From Bifidobacterium adolescentis ATCC 15703 (GTDB lineage Bacteria > Actinomycetota > Actinomycetes > Actinomycetales > Bifidobacteriaceae), in the NCBI RefSeq assembly GCF_000010425.1, contig NC_008618.1:1977946-2041945 (forward strand): a stretch of DNA of 64,000 nucleotides, in the 5' to 3' direction. The notes under the pieces were generated by a model that had not been told where the DNA came from, did not search any database, and saw only the letters and a list, made by a program, of their open reading frames with translations. A program made the translations under genes and the position numbers. Shown here one piece after another: positions 21,573-31,600 of the stretch. Every line of letters starts with the position of its first letter. The first letter of the stretch is position 1.

Positions 21573-23867
21573 TCAGATGCGGACTACTTTGAAAAGGACG
21601 GCCTGCGCAGGATGCAGCGCCGGCGGACGGATGCCATAGGCGGCGAGCGCACGGCCGGTCATCTTCACACCATCGGCGGTCCACCAGCCGAGCGGGCTTT
21701 GTCCGTTGCCGATGTCCTGCTTGGCCAGGTCGAGGCTCACGTCGAGCGGGGACACCACGTACACGGCGTCCGGGTCGAGGCCAGGCAGACGTACGGGGGC
21801 GGACGGATAGGTCTGCGACGTGGTCAGCTGCGTGAAGCGGTAGATCGCGGCAGCCTTGTTCGGCATGACGCAGCCGTCCACGCGCACGGCCGGATCGGCG
21901 GCGTCAGAATGCACCGCGGTGTCGACGGCGAACCATTCGCGATGCTTTTTGAATTCGGCCGTCCATTCGGCGAGCTTGTCGATGTCCTCCTGCGGTTCCT
22001 TGAGCAGATTCCATTCGATGCCCATGTGGCCGAAGAAGGCCATGGCCATGCGCATCTCCTGGGAGGTGGCGCGGTGCGTGGAATGCGCCGGGGAAGCGCC
22101 CACGTGCTCTCCGATCATCTCCGGCGGCACGAGCAGCGACGTGTAGCGCTGGATGTCGGCGCGTTCCACCGGGTCGACGCAGTCGGAACCCCAGATACGA
22201 TCGGCGACTTCGAGGATACCGAGGTCGACGCGGCCGCCGCCGGACGAGCAGCTTTCGATTTCCAGACCGGGATGGGCCGCTTTCAGGTCGGTGAAGATCC
22301 GATACACGGCGAGCGTCTGGTTGTGCACGGCGGGACGTCCGGTGCGCGGCGACACCGCTTCGGTGACGTATTTGTTGTGATCCCATTTGATGTAGTCGAT
22401 GCCGAGTTCGCCGACGAGCTTGTCCATGGCGCCGTAGATGTACGCGTACGCGTCAGGATTGGTGAGATCGACGACCTGCTGAGTGCGCCCCTGCATCGGC
22501 AGACGGTTGGCGGTGGGCTTCAGCACCCAGTCCGGGTGGGCGCGGAACATATCGGAGTCCGGGTTGACCATTTCCGGTTCGAACCACAGGCCGAACTCCA
22601 TGCCTTTGCCGTGCACGTAGTCGGCGAGCGCCTTGAGGGACTTGTCCCCATCGGGCCAAACGTCCTGTGAGATCTGCCAATCGCCCAGACCGGCGGTGTC
22701 GTCTCGGCGGGCACCGAACCAGCCATCATCCACGACGAAGCGTTCCACGCCGCTTTCCACGGCCTTGTCTGCGAGCGCGGTCAGGGTGTCGTAATCGTGG
22801 TTGAAGTAGACGGCTTCCCATGTGTTGAGGATGACCGGACGCGGCTTGGGCGCGATGCCATGGTCCACGAGCCAGTCGCGGTGCACGCGGCGGATGTAAC
22901 CATGGAAGCGTGAGGCGACTTCGTTGAGCCCCTCGCCGTAAGAGCCGACGAGCCATGGCGTGGTGTAGCTTTCACCGTGTTCCAGACCGACTTCGCCGCC
23001 GAAGAGCACTTCGCTGCCACCGATCACGCCAGTGGTGTAGGGCAGTCGTTCCGCGGACAGCACGCTGTTGCCGCTCCATGCCACGTGCGCGGAGTAGACG
23101 TTGCCGTGGGTGAAACCGAAGCCGTGTTCGCCAACGCTGAGCAGCAGGGTGGCGTCGAAGTCGGGGCGGCCGATCATGGAGGATTTGGCGAAGCGCCCGA
23201 TGGTGAAGTCCTGGCGCTGTGGGGAACGCTCACGCAGATGGTGACCGGTGGTGGTGAGGATCTCGTTGGCGTCGGCGGGCACGCTGAATGCAAGTTCGAT
23301 CTTGCCGATCTCGAGTCGTCCCTCGCCGGTGTTCGTCACCTCCGCATGCTGGCGGATGAGGCCGGTTTCATCGAGCTCACAGGTCCACGTAAGTTTCACG
23401 CATTGTTCCACGTCCTCGGCAGTGACGGTGACGGTAGGCGTCTGCTTGGGCTCGGAGGCCACGCTCCAGCTGGGGTAGCCGTCTTTTTCGGCCATGGTGT
23501 AGGTTTTGCCGGCGGCCACGGTTTCGGCTTTGATGTCGGTGACCTGGAACTTGCAGAACAGTTCCACGCCGTCACGGCGCACGTCGAAACGGTCAGAGCC
23601 GGACCACGCTTCGGACTGTGTCGGCAGCACGCTCGGCCATGCGGTGTAGTCGAGGGCTCCGGAAACACGCTGCGGAGCGAGCGCGTCGAACGTGTTGATC
23701 ACGGTTTCCGGTGCGGTGAGCGGGCGACCCCAATGCACGAATCTCGGCAAATCGCTGCCGGGGAACACCAGAGCAAAAGCTGCGGCGGCAGCCGGCTGCT
23801 CGGCATACACGGCGGTAAGGGGTGTGCCGTTGGAAGCGGTGCCGTGGAAAGTCTGAATGAGCGTCAT
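21573..23867 (-). CDS. Alpha-galactosidase, GH36
   Basis: A 764-residue cytoplasmic enzyme that releases galactose from melibiose, raffinose and stachyose. The N-terminal beta-sandwich precedes a TIM barrel with DDGWFGARRDDTAGLGDW (about 380-397), nucleophile D496 in YIKWDHNKY, the ESCSSGGGRVD motif (538-548) and acid/base D562 in WGSDCVDP. All typical GH36 residues are present and the length is normal. There is no signal peptide, which fits hydrolysis after import. It lies across a ROK regulator gene from the transporter operon. Its upstream region carries the same motif as the ROK promoter. Confidence 0.95.
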   Translation of the reverse strand: MTLIQTFHGTASNGTPLTAVYAEQPAAAAAFALVFPGSDLPRFVHWGRPLTAPETVINTFDALAPQRVSGALDYTAWPSVLPTQSEAWSGSDRFDVRRDGVELFCKFQVTDIKAETVAAGKTYTMAEKDGYPSWSVASEPKQTPTVTVTAEDVEQCVKLTWTCELDETGLIRQHAEVTNTGEGRLEIGKIELAFSVPADANEILTTTGHHLRERSPQRQDFTIGRFAKSSMIGRPDFDATLLLSVGEHGFGFTHGNVYSAHVAWSGNSVLSAERLPYTTGVIGGSEVLFGGEVGLEHGESYTTPWLVGSYGEGLNEVASRFHGYIRRVHRDWLVDHGIAPKPRPVILNTWEAVYFNHDYDTLTALADKAVESGVERFVVDDGWFGARRDDTAGLGDWQISQDVWPDGDKSLKALADYVHGKGMEFGLWFEPEMVNPDSDMFRAHPDWVLKPTANRLPMQGRTQQVVDLTNPDAYAYIYGAMDKLVGELGIDYIKWDHNKYVTEAVSPRTGRPAVHNQTLAVYRIFTDLKAAHPGLEIESCSSGGGRVDLGILEVADRIWGSDCVDPVERADIQRYTSLLVPPEMIGEHVGASPAHSTHRATSQEMRMAMAFFGHMGIEWNLLKEPQEDIDKLAEWTAEFKKHREWFAVDTAVHSDAADPAVRVDGCVMPNKAAAIYRFTQLTTSQTYPSAPVRLPGLDPDAVYVVSPLDVSLDLAKQDIGNGQSPLGWWTADGVKMTGRALAAYGIRPPALHPAQAVLFKVVRI

Positions 23868-23954
23868 TGCAGCATCCTTTTCTTGCGATTCTTGGTTGGT
23901 ATGACGCTTTGATGATACTGCATACCGCTTTTCTTCCCATCGCCCTGCGTGTTT

Positions 23955-23978
23955 GTTTCTTTCGGAAAGTAATTAGCG
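23955..23978. promoter_or_regulatory. Candidate ROK-regulator operator (copy 2)
   Basis: GTTTCTTTCGGAAAGTAATT followed by AGCG, about 90 bases upstream of the GH36 start, matches the motif at 20233-20257 and contains the near-palindrome CTTTCGGAAAG. It overlaps the last codon of tadA. Confidence 0.45.
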
Positions 23979-24422
23979 TCGGCGCGCGAAGAAATCGGTC
24001 ATCAATCGCCCGCATTCTGCTTCGCGCACACCGCCAATCACTTCCGGTACAAGTCCGACGTGCGGATCGCGGGGAATATCCCATACCGAACCGCATGCAC
24101 CCAACTTGGCATCCCACGCACCGAACACAATACGTCCGATATGCGTCTGCAGGCAGGCACCGGCGCACATAGGGCACGGCTCCAACGTAACGACAAGCGT
24201 GCAATCAGCGAGATTCCAAGTGTCAAGCGAGGCGGCCGCTTCAGCCATCGCCTTGACTTCGGCGTGGGCAAGCGGATCGGCATGCGTCTCACGCAGGTTC
24301 CGCCCGCGGCCAATCACTCGGCCGTCAGCGGCAAGCACGACGGCACCGACCGGCACCTCGCCATCCGCGGCGGCTTCGCGGGCCAGCGCGACCGCCAGTT
24401 CCATATCATCGTCCCATCGCAT
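23973..24422 (-). CDS. tadA: tRNA adenosine(34) deaminase
   Basis: A 149-residue zinc deaminase that converts A34 to inosine in tRNA-Arg(ACG). The active site is HAE (residues 53-55) and PCPMC (82-86). GAVVLAADGRVIGRGRNL and the C-terminal ECGRLMTDFFARRR match TadA. The frame is open for about 40 codons upstream, but MRWDDDMELAVALAREA is the conserved N-terminus, so 24422 is preferred. It is divergent from the antiporter at 24602 and its 3' end abuts the GH36 promoter region. Confidence 0.93.
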   Translation of the reverse strand: MRWDDDMELAVALAREAAADGEVPVGAVVLAADGRVIGRGRNLRETHADPLAHAEVKAMAEAAASLDTWNLADCTLVVTLEPCPMCAGACLQTHIGRIVFGAWDAKLGACGSVWDIPRDPHVGLVPEVIGGVREAECGRLMTDFFARRR

Positions 24423-24601
24423 ACGCCACAGTGTAGCGGCGGCCATACGACCGCTCCGCACGACTGGTCCGCACGTCCGACCTGCATGCCCGACCTGCGC
24501 GCCCAACCGAAGCGGCACGAACGTCAGCCCATAGCGAAACACGCTCATAACCGCCTCTTGGTAGGCTGGAAAAGGTTGGAAATACGCGCAAAGGAGGCAC
24601 G

Positions 24602-26686
24602 TTGGCGGTATTCGAGTTGATTCTATGCATCATCGCTGCCGTCGTACTGTCCTCGTTCCTGAGCCGATTCATACCCAAGGTCTCCACGCCGCTCGTGCAG
24701 ATCGCGTTGGGCGCGCTGGCATCACAACTGCCGTTCTTTCCGGACGTAACGCTCAGCCCTGAACTGTTCATGGTGTTGTTCATCGCGCCGCTGCTGTATT
24801 TGGAAGCGCACGAAATCGATAAATCGGAACTGCTCAAATCGGTGAAACTGTCGTTGTCATTGGCGATCGGTTTGGCAATCGCGACGATGGTGGCGGTTGG
24901 TTTCGCGTTGCATGCCGTATGGCCGGCGATTCCGCTTGCAGCGGCTTTGGCGCTCGGTGCCGCGCTTGGGCCGACGGATGCGGTCGCAGTGTCGTCGCTC
25001 GGCAAGGAAGCGGCGCTGACGCAACGGCAGACGAGCGTGCTGAAAGGCGAATCGCTGTTCAACGACGCGTCCGGCATCGTCGGCTTCCAGTTCGCCATCG
25101 CGGCGGCCGTCAGCGGTGTATTCGAAGTGGGCGAATCGGCCATGCAATTCGTGGCGTCCTTCTTCGGCGGCGCATTCTTCGGCATCGTCGTGGGCATGGT
25201 GGCTGACGTGGTGTTCGAAACGATGCGTTCCCTCGGCTGGGAAACAATGACCACACGTATTCTGATGGAGCTGTTCCTGCCGTTCATCCTGTATTTGGGC
25301 GCGGAAGCGGTGCACGTTTCCGGCATTCTTTCGGTGGTGGCCGCCGGCCTGATCATCCGTTTCGACCGCACCGGCATCGGCCCGAACGTGGCGCGCACGA
25401 ACATCGTCTCGTCCAGCGTATGGGGAGTGCTGTCGTTTTCGCTGAACGGCACCGTATTCATTCTGCTGGGCATGCTGTTGCCGACCGCGATGACCGCCAG
25501 CTGGGACGATCCACGCGTCAGCAATTGGCTGCTTTTGATTGCGATTCTGACCGTTTCGGCCGTGGTGATCGCCATGCGTTTCCTATGGATTTCGCTGATG
25601 CTGCGATTGGCGCGCGACACCACCACCGGCAAGCGACGCAAGATGACGGCGAAGCGCTGGCGATCGGCGGCCGTCATGACGTTCGGCGGGCCGAAGGGCA
25701 CCATCACACTGTCGCTGATGTTCACGATTCCGTACACAATCGCGGCGGGCGCGAATTTCCCGATGCGCAACGAACTGATCTTCATCGCCGGCGGTGTGAT
25801 CGTGATGACGCTGCTGCTGGCGAATTTCCTGCTGCCGCTGCTCGCGCCGAATCGCAATAAGGACACGTCCACGGAAATGACGGAAATCACCATCGAAGTG
25901 CTGCGGCGGACCGTCGAGGAGCTGACGGGACGCGTCACGCCCGACAACCGACGTGCGGTGCTCATGGTCATCGACTCGTATACGAAACGCATCACGCGAC
26001 TGAAGCAACGCACCGGCGAAATCGATCCGCAGGGGTATATGAGGCTGCAGATCGACGCGCTGAATTGGGAGAAGGAATACGTCAAGAACCGTCTGGCGGG
26101 CGTGCGTGCGGCCATCAAAGCGAATCCGACCGAGAACCGCGCCGCGAACGACCTGGAGGCCGAGGCCTGCGAGCGCCTGCTCGACCAGATCATGAGCTCG
26201 CTGCGCCACATCGAGACGGAGCACAATTCCGGACGCACGATCTGGCGTCTCAAGGGACGTCTCCGCGCGTTGCAGAGGCGTACGGGCACGCTGGTGCGCC
26301 GCGTGAACAGCCGCATCCGCCGCACCACCCCGCTGTTCTCCGACGACGAACTGTTCGCGCATACGCGCGTGGTGCAGGTGGACGCCATCGAGTATGTGAT
26401 CGACCGACTGTATGAGGAGATGGGCGGCGACACGTACAACACCGAGCACTGCTCCGGCCTACTGTTGGACTACCGACGCAGCGAATCCGCGTTGAGGGCG
26501 CGTCCGAATATGGGCATCAGCGCCGAAGCGCAGGAACAGGCCGAGGAGGTCAAGCGCGAAAGCTACGGCATCGAGCTGGGCGTGATCCAGGACATGTATG
26601 AGGCCGGCGACATCACGCGTGCGCAAAGCAAGCAGCTGCGACGCAACGTGTATGTGATGAGCGTGGATGCGGACGCGCAGATCTGA
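24602..26686 (+). CDS. Cation:proton antiporter, CPA1 (NhaP/NHE) family
   Basis: A 694-residue membrane protein. The N-terminal ~410 residues form about 12 membrane segments. They include the ion-site region ALGPTDAVAVSSLGKEA (about 120-136) and LKGESLFNDASGIVGFQ, both diagnostic of CPA1 exchangers. The last ~270 residues are a charged cytoplasmic domain with predicted helices, longer than in minimal homologues and probably regulatory. The start is TTG at 24602, chosen because AAAGGAGG sits 4 bases upstream and no suitable ATG follows. It would exchange Na+ or K+ for H+ in pH and salt control. Confidence 0.92.
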   Translation: MAVFELILCIIAAVVLSSFLSRFIPKVSTPLVQIALGALASQLPFFPDVTLSPELFMVLFIAPLLYLEAHEIDKSELLKSVKLSLSLAIGLAIATMVAVGFALHAVWPAIPLAAALALGAALGPTDAVAVSSLGKEAALTQRQTSVLKGESLFNDASGIVGFQFAIAAAVSGVFEVGESAMQFVASFFGGAFFGIVVGMVADVVFETMRSLGWETMTTRILMELFLPFILYLGAEAVHVSGILSVVAAGLIIRFDRTGIGPNVARTNIVSSSVWGVLSFSLNGTVFILLGMLLPTAMTASWDDPRVSNWLLLIAILTVSAVVIAMRFLWISLMLRLARDTTTGKRRKMTAKRWRSAAVMTFGGPKGTITLSLMFTIPYTIAAGANFPMRNELIFIAGGVIVMTLLLANFLLPLLAPNRNKDTSTEMTEITIEVLRRTVEELTGRVTPDNRRAVLMVIDSYTKRITRLKQRTGEIDPQGYMRLQIDALNWEKEYVKNRLAGVRAAIKANPTENRAANDLEAEACERLLDQIMSSLRHIETEHNSGRTIWRLKGRLRALQRRTGTLVRRVNSRIRRTTPLFSDDELFAHTRVVQVDAIEYVIDRLYEEMGGDTYNTEHCSGLLLDYRRSESALRARPNMGISAEAQEQAEEVKRESYGIELGVIQDMYEAGDITRAQSKQLRRNVYVMSVDADAQI

Positions 26687-26884
26687 CGTTTTTTCGATTT
26701 CCGGCGTTCGGATCGCGTGGCGACGGACGATTGCGCAATGGCGGACGATCGGCTGGAATCGCATCCAGCCGAAATCGTGTTCGTCGGGAACTGTGCCAAA
26801 TTGCGCCTGAACGAAATCGCCATCGGATTCTCAGGAAGTTTTCAGAAAACACCAGACATGCGCTCAGCATCAGGTGTTTATATA

Positions 26885-27002
26885 TGAATTGTCAGCAGAA
26901 ACAAGCCGACCAGGAACCTTGAAGTTCCCGACAATTGAACCCTTTCTTCTTCTCTCTCCTTTCTCTCCCCGGCGGCCAATCCCGCCGGGGTCTTCTTTTT
27001 TC
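26885..27002 (+). ncRNA. Candidate structured small RNA ending in a strong terminator
   Basis: In the 430-base gap between the antiporter and the esterase, AATTGTC (about 26887-26893) pairs with GACAATT (about 26931-26937), enclosing GGAAC/GTTCC. A pyrimidine-rich tract and a strong terminator (CCCCGGCGG at 26967-26975 with CCGCCGGGG at 26982-26990, then TCTTCTTTTTT) follow. The terminator lies 280 bases after one gene and about 120 before the next start. It could therefore end an independent short transcript rather than the antiporter mRNA. It has no recognised family, and a long 3' UTR or esterase leader is the alternative. Confidence 0.35.
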
Positions 27003-27116
27003 GCCGCTTGCTTCGCCTCCCTTTCCCAGCTTGTTTCACGGCTTGTTTCACGTCCCTTTTCACGGATCTTTTCGCACTGCGAGCGTACGCCACAATCGCA
27101 CGCTATATTGGAAATC

Positions 27117-27896
27117 ATGAGCGACGCAATCGAAAACACAACAGGCAGCGCAGACAGCAATGATAAGACCAAGCTGATCGGCCGCGAATCGGACGTGGTG
27201 CCGGGACGTTTCGGTGAACCGCTGCAAATCACGCATGTGCAGTATTCGCACGGCGGCGGCAACACCGCGCCGAAACGACCGTTGTTCCTGTGCCTGCACG
27301 GCTGGGGGTCGAACGAGACGGACTTGGCCGACATGATGCGCTACGTCGCGCCATACAACGATTTTGCCTCGTTGCGCGCGCCGCTGACGTTGCAGCCGGC
27401 TGGCCGCTTTGCACCCGGCGCGTACTCGTGGCTGCATGATTGTGTGGATACCGGCGAGGATTTGGACCGTGACGCATTCGCCGCAGCGAAAGCAATCGAC
27501 GATTGGGTTTCGGCGAACATTCCCGACGACCGTGCCGTGGTGCCGATCGGTTTTTCGCAGGGCGGTCTGCTGGCGATTCACTTGCTGCGCGTGCACCCGG
27601 AACGCTACGCGGCGACGATTTCGTTGTCCGGTTTTCTTGCGCCCGGCACTGTTGCGGGAACCGCGCCGGCGGACGATCGCGTGGCTGAACTCAACATTCC
27701 GACGTTCTTCGGCTATGGCAAGAACGATACCGTGATTCCCATGCCGGAACTGTTCGCGACCGCCGCGTGGCTGGACGAGCACACGTTCCTTACGGAAAAA
27801 AGCTATCGTGGGCTCGACCATTCCGTAAGTATGGAGGAGTTCAGCGATTTGCGCGATTGGCTTGCCGCGCACAACATCGCGCCGGGAATCCTGTAA
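27117..27896 (+). CDS. Phospholipase/carboxylesterase family alpha/beta hydrolase
   Basis: A 259-residue serine esterase. The oxyanion region LCLHGWGSNETDL (about residues 58-70), nucleophile elbow PIGFSQGGLLAIH (Ser about 143), acid FGYGKNDTVIP and histidine GLDHSVSMEE make a complete catalytic triad of the YpfH/carboxylesterase group. The frame is open about 80 codons upstream through a terminator and poly-pyrimidine DNA. The start at 27117 (MSDAIENTTG) is chosen because coding-like sequence begins there, though its ribosome site (GGAAATC) is weak. No signal peptide is seen, so it is cytoplasmic. The natural ester is unknown. Confidence 0.87.
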   Translation: MSDAIENTTGSADSNDKTKLIGRESDVVPGRFGEPLQITHVQYSHGGGNTAPKRPLFLCLHGWGSNETDLADMMRYVAPYNDFASLRAPLTLQPAGRFAPGAYSWLHDCVDTGEDLDRDAFAAAKAIDDWVSANIPDDRAVVPIGFSQGGLLAIHLLRVHPERYAATISLSGFLAPGTVAGTAPADDRVAELNIPTFFGYGKNDTVIPMPELFATAAWLDEHTFLTEKSYRGLDHSVSMEEFSDLRDWLAAHNIAPGIL

Positions 27897-27930
27897 ATCC
27901 GGACCAGTTAGAACAATCGCCTCAGTCGGA

Positions 27931-28512
27931 TCAGTCGGTGATGTCGGCCTTGTAGAAGTTCACGTAGGAACGGCTCGGGGTCGGGCCGCGCTGGCCCTGA
28001 TAGTGCGATCCGGTGGTGGCGGAGCCGTATGGATGCTCGGCCGGCGAGCTCAGCTGGAAGAAGCACATCTGGCCGATCTTCATGCCCGGCCACAGCTTCA
28101 CCGGCAGTGTCGACACGTTGGACAATTCCAGCGTGATATGACCTTCAAAGCCAGGGTCGATGAAGCCCGCGGTGGAGTGGGTAAGGATGCCGAGACGACC
28201 GAGCGAGCTTTTGCCTTCAAGACGAGCCGCGATGGATGCATCGAGCTTCACATACTCCCATGTGGACCCGAGCGCGAACTCGCCCGGGTGCAGGATCCAC
28301 GGTTCGTCCGGTTTGACTTCGAACTGTTCGGTCAGCTCGCCCTGATTCTCAGCCGGATCCACGTACGTGTACGCATGATTGTTAAACAAACGGAAGAAAC
28401 GGTCCAATCGCACGTCAATCGATGCCGGCTGCACCATCTCCGGGGTCCACGGATCGAGTGAGATATGACCGTCGGCCTGTGCGGCGAGAATGTCGCGATC
28501 GGACAGCAGCAT
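27931..28512 (-). CDS. dcd: dCTP deaminase, probably bifunctional (dUMP-forming)
   Basis: A 193-residue nucleotide enzyme that converts dCTP to dUTP or directly to dUMP for thymidylate synthesis. Conserved segments are [54 protein letters not shown] and [11 protein letters not shown]. These closely resemble the actinobacterial bifunctional DCD:DUT proteins such as the Mycobacterium tuberculosis one, so direct dUMP formation is likely (inference). The start at 28512 is fixed by GGAGG 7 bases upstream. It is 110 bases downstream of the P-type ATPase stop on the same strand. Confidence 0.95.
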   Translation of the reverse strand: MLLSDRDILAAQADGHISLDPWTPEMVQPASIDVRLDRFFRLFNNHAYTYVDPAENQGELTEQFEVKPDEPWILHPGEFALGSTWEYVKLDASIAARLEGKSSLGRLGILTHSTAGFIDPGFEGHITLELSNVSTLPVKLWPGMKIGQMCFFQLSSPAEHPYGSATTGSHYQGQRGPTPSRSYVNFYKADITD

Positions 28513-28621
28513 CGAAATTCCTCCAAACATCACCGGAACAATCGTCATATGAGCGGGCGCGCAGCCAACGCGCGCCCACCAACTGTCGTCCAGTCTAGCC
28601 CGTCGACGCTATAAGCCAGCA

Positions 28622-31600
28622 TCACCGCCGATGCATCGCACGTAGCACGCACTTGCGCAGCTCGGAGGCGACGAGCACAATCATCGCCAGGCCGAGGCAT
28701 TCGACCCACGCACCCGCGGACAGCGGCACGGTACCGAACGCGGTGTTGAGGAACGGCACGTAGACCACCGCAAGCTGCAGCAGCGTGGACAGTGCGATCG
28801 CACCCCACAGCCACTTGTTGGCGAACAGCCCCACGAACACCGACTGGTCATGCGAGCGCGAGCACAACGCGTTAAGCATCTGCGCGAAGACCAGGATGGT
28901 GAAGCCCATCGTGCGCGCTTCCGTCATCTGCGCGTCATGTCCGATGGCATCCACGGAACGGTCCGTGAACAGACCTCCGGCGAGGTGCATGTCCATGCCG
29001 ATCAGCGTGACGGCGGCCATGATGATGCCGATGAAGATGATGTCGCCCCACATCTGCCCGTCGATCACGCGGTCGGTGAGTTTGCGCGGCTTGCGGGCCA
29101 TCACGTCGTCGGTGGAGGGATCGACGCCCATCGCCAAGGCCGGTGCCGCGTCGGTGAGCAGGTTGATCCACAGCAGCTGCGTGGCGAGCAGCGGCACGGT
29201 CACGCCTTGGCTGCCCGGCTGCGAGATGCCGAGGAAGCCGGCCAGCATCACACCGCCGAAAACCGTGAAGACCTCGCCCACGTTGGAGCTGAGCAGGTAT
29301 CGCAGGAATTTACGGATGTTGTCGAAAATGCCACGGCCTTCGCGCACCGCTTCGACGATGGTACTGAAGTTGTCGTCGGCGAGGATCATCTTGGCGCTCT
29401 GCTTGGTCACTTCGGTGCCGGTGATGCCCATCGCGACGCCGATATCCGCGGTTTTGACGGCGGGCGCGTCGTTCACGCCGTCGCCGGTCATGGCCACGAT
29501 ATTGCCTTGCCGTTGCAGCGATTCGACGATCTTCAGCTTGTGTTCCGGCGCGACGCGCGCGTAGACGGAGATGTTGCGGGTGGCGTTGTCGAATGCGGCT
29601 TCGTCCGGCAGCTCGTCGAGTTGGGTGCCGGTAAGCACGGTGCTGCCGAGGTCCGCGGCACCGGTCGCGTCGATGATGCCTAAATCGCTGGCGATGCGTG
29701 CCGCGGTCAGCGGATGGTCGCCGGTGATCATGACAGTACGGATGCCGGCGCGGTGCGCTTCGGCGACGGAATCGCGCACTTCGGTGCGCGGCGGATCGAT
29801 GATGCCCACCATGCCGACCCAGATCAGATCGTTTTCCAGCACGTCGCTCTGCTCGGCTATATCGACCACATGGCCGGCGGCGTTGATCGCCACACCCGGC
29901 ACATCGGCAAGCGACGCGGTGCCGAGCGGACGGTATGCCTGGCCAAGCGTGCGGTACGCTTCGGCGGACAGACGTTCCACGGCTGCGAGAATCTGCTGGC
30001 GATCGCCTTGCGTCATCGGGCGGACGGCACCGTTGACTGCGATTCGGCTGCAGTAGCCGAGCAGTACATCGGGGGCACCCTTGGCGAAGACGGTGAGACG
30101 CCCGGCATCGGCGTTGTCCTGCGCGACGACGGCCATGCGTTTGCGGTCGGAGGTGAATGGAATCTCGCCCACGCGCGTGTAGTTCGCGTACTTACGATCG
30201 GCCTTCACCTTGCGTGCGGCGACGATAAGCGACACCTCAGTCGGATCGCCCACGGCCTCCCATAACGTATTGGCAGAGGAAGCGGAATCCGCGCCGTTCC
30301 GCACGGTTTCGACGGCGGTCTCGCGAAGCTCGCCGTCGTTTGCGATCGCGCCCACGGCCAGCGTGGTGACGGCCTCGGCCTGCGCCGCTTCGGCGGCTCC
30401 CGTAATTCCCGCGGCTTCCGCCGCGTCAATCGCAATCATTCTGCCTTCTGGCGCATAGCCGGTGCCGGTCAGCTGCACCTCACCGCTCGGCGTGACCACG
30501 CGTTCCACCGTCATCTCGTTGCGGGTGAGCGTGCCGGTTTTGTCGGAGCAGATCACCGACGCGGAACCGAGCGTTTCCACGGAATGCAGTTTCTTGACGA
30601 TCGCATGATGTTCGGCCATGCGGCGCACGCCGAGCGCGAGCACGACTGTCAGAATCGCGGCGAGCCCTTCCGGCACGGCCGCGACGGCCAGCGAAACGGA
30701 TAGCAGCAGCGAATCGATTACGTCGTGGATGTCGTTGAAGCCTTCGGTCAGCGCAAGCGCCACCAGCACGACCGCCGCGATAATGCACACCGCGATGCCG
30801 AGAATCTTGGAAACGTAGTTCATTTCCTTCTGCAGCGGACTGTCATCATCATCCGTGGCCTGCAGAAGGTCCGCGATTTTACCGACCTGCGTGCGCATGC
30901 CAGTGCTCGTCACGATTGCGCGGCCGGTGCCTTGCGTCACGGACGTGCCGTTGAACACCATATTGGCGCGATCACCCAAGGCCTTGGCTTCGGCAAGTGT
31001 GTCGACGTTTTTGCCGACCGGTACGCTTTCACCGGTCAGGCTCGCTTCCGCCACGCGCAGGCTGGCGGCGGCGAGCAGACGTCCGTCGGCGGGAATGGAG
31101 TCGCCTTCACCGAGCACGACCATGTCTCCCGGCACCACGTCGACGGTGTTGATGCGTGCGATTTTGCCGTCGCGCAGCACGTTGGTTTGCGGCGCGGTCA
31201 TTTGGGAGAGCGCTTCGACGGCTTCTTCCGCTTTCGATTCCTGAATGTAGCCGAGTACCGCGTTGACGATAAGGATAAGCACAATGACGATGGCGTCGAA
31301 CGGCAGTATTTCGCCGCCTTCCGCGCCTGGCGCAGCGTTGGCTTTTTCGATGAACCATGCGATGAGCGAGATGCCGGTGGCAGCGAGCAGCAGGTAGACG
31401 AGGGGGTCTTTGAACTGCGCCAGGAACTTCTTCCATTTTGGCACGGGTGGTGCGGATGCGAGCTCGTTCGGCCCGTATTGCGCGAGTCGGCGTTCAGCTT
31501 CGGCTTGGCTCAGACCGGTGTTCGGATCGACGCCGAGCGATGCGGCCACGGCTTGCGCGTCGGCAAGCGACGGGTCGATTTGTGGCGGCTGCTGGTTTTG

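Noticed and set aside
24406..26442. 678-residue minus-strand frame opposite the antiporter gene
   Set aside because: Ser/Thr/Arg-rich mirror translation; the plus-strand CPA1 antiporter has a good ribosome site and diagnostic motifs.
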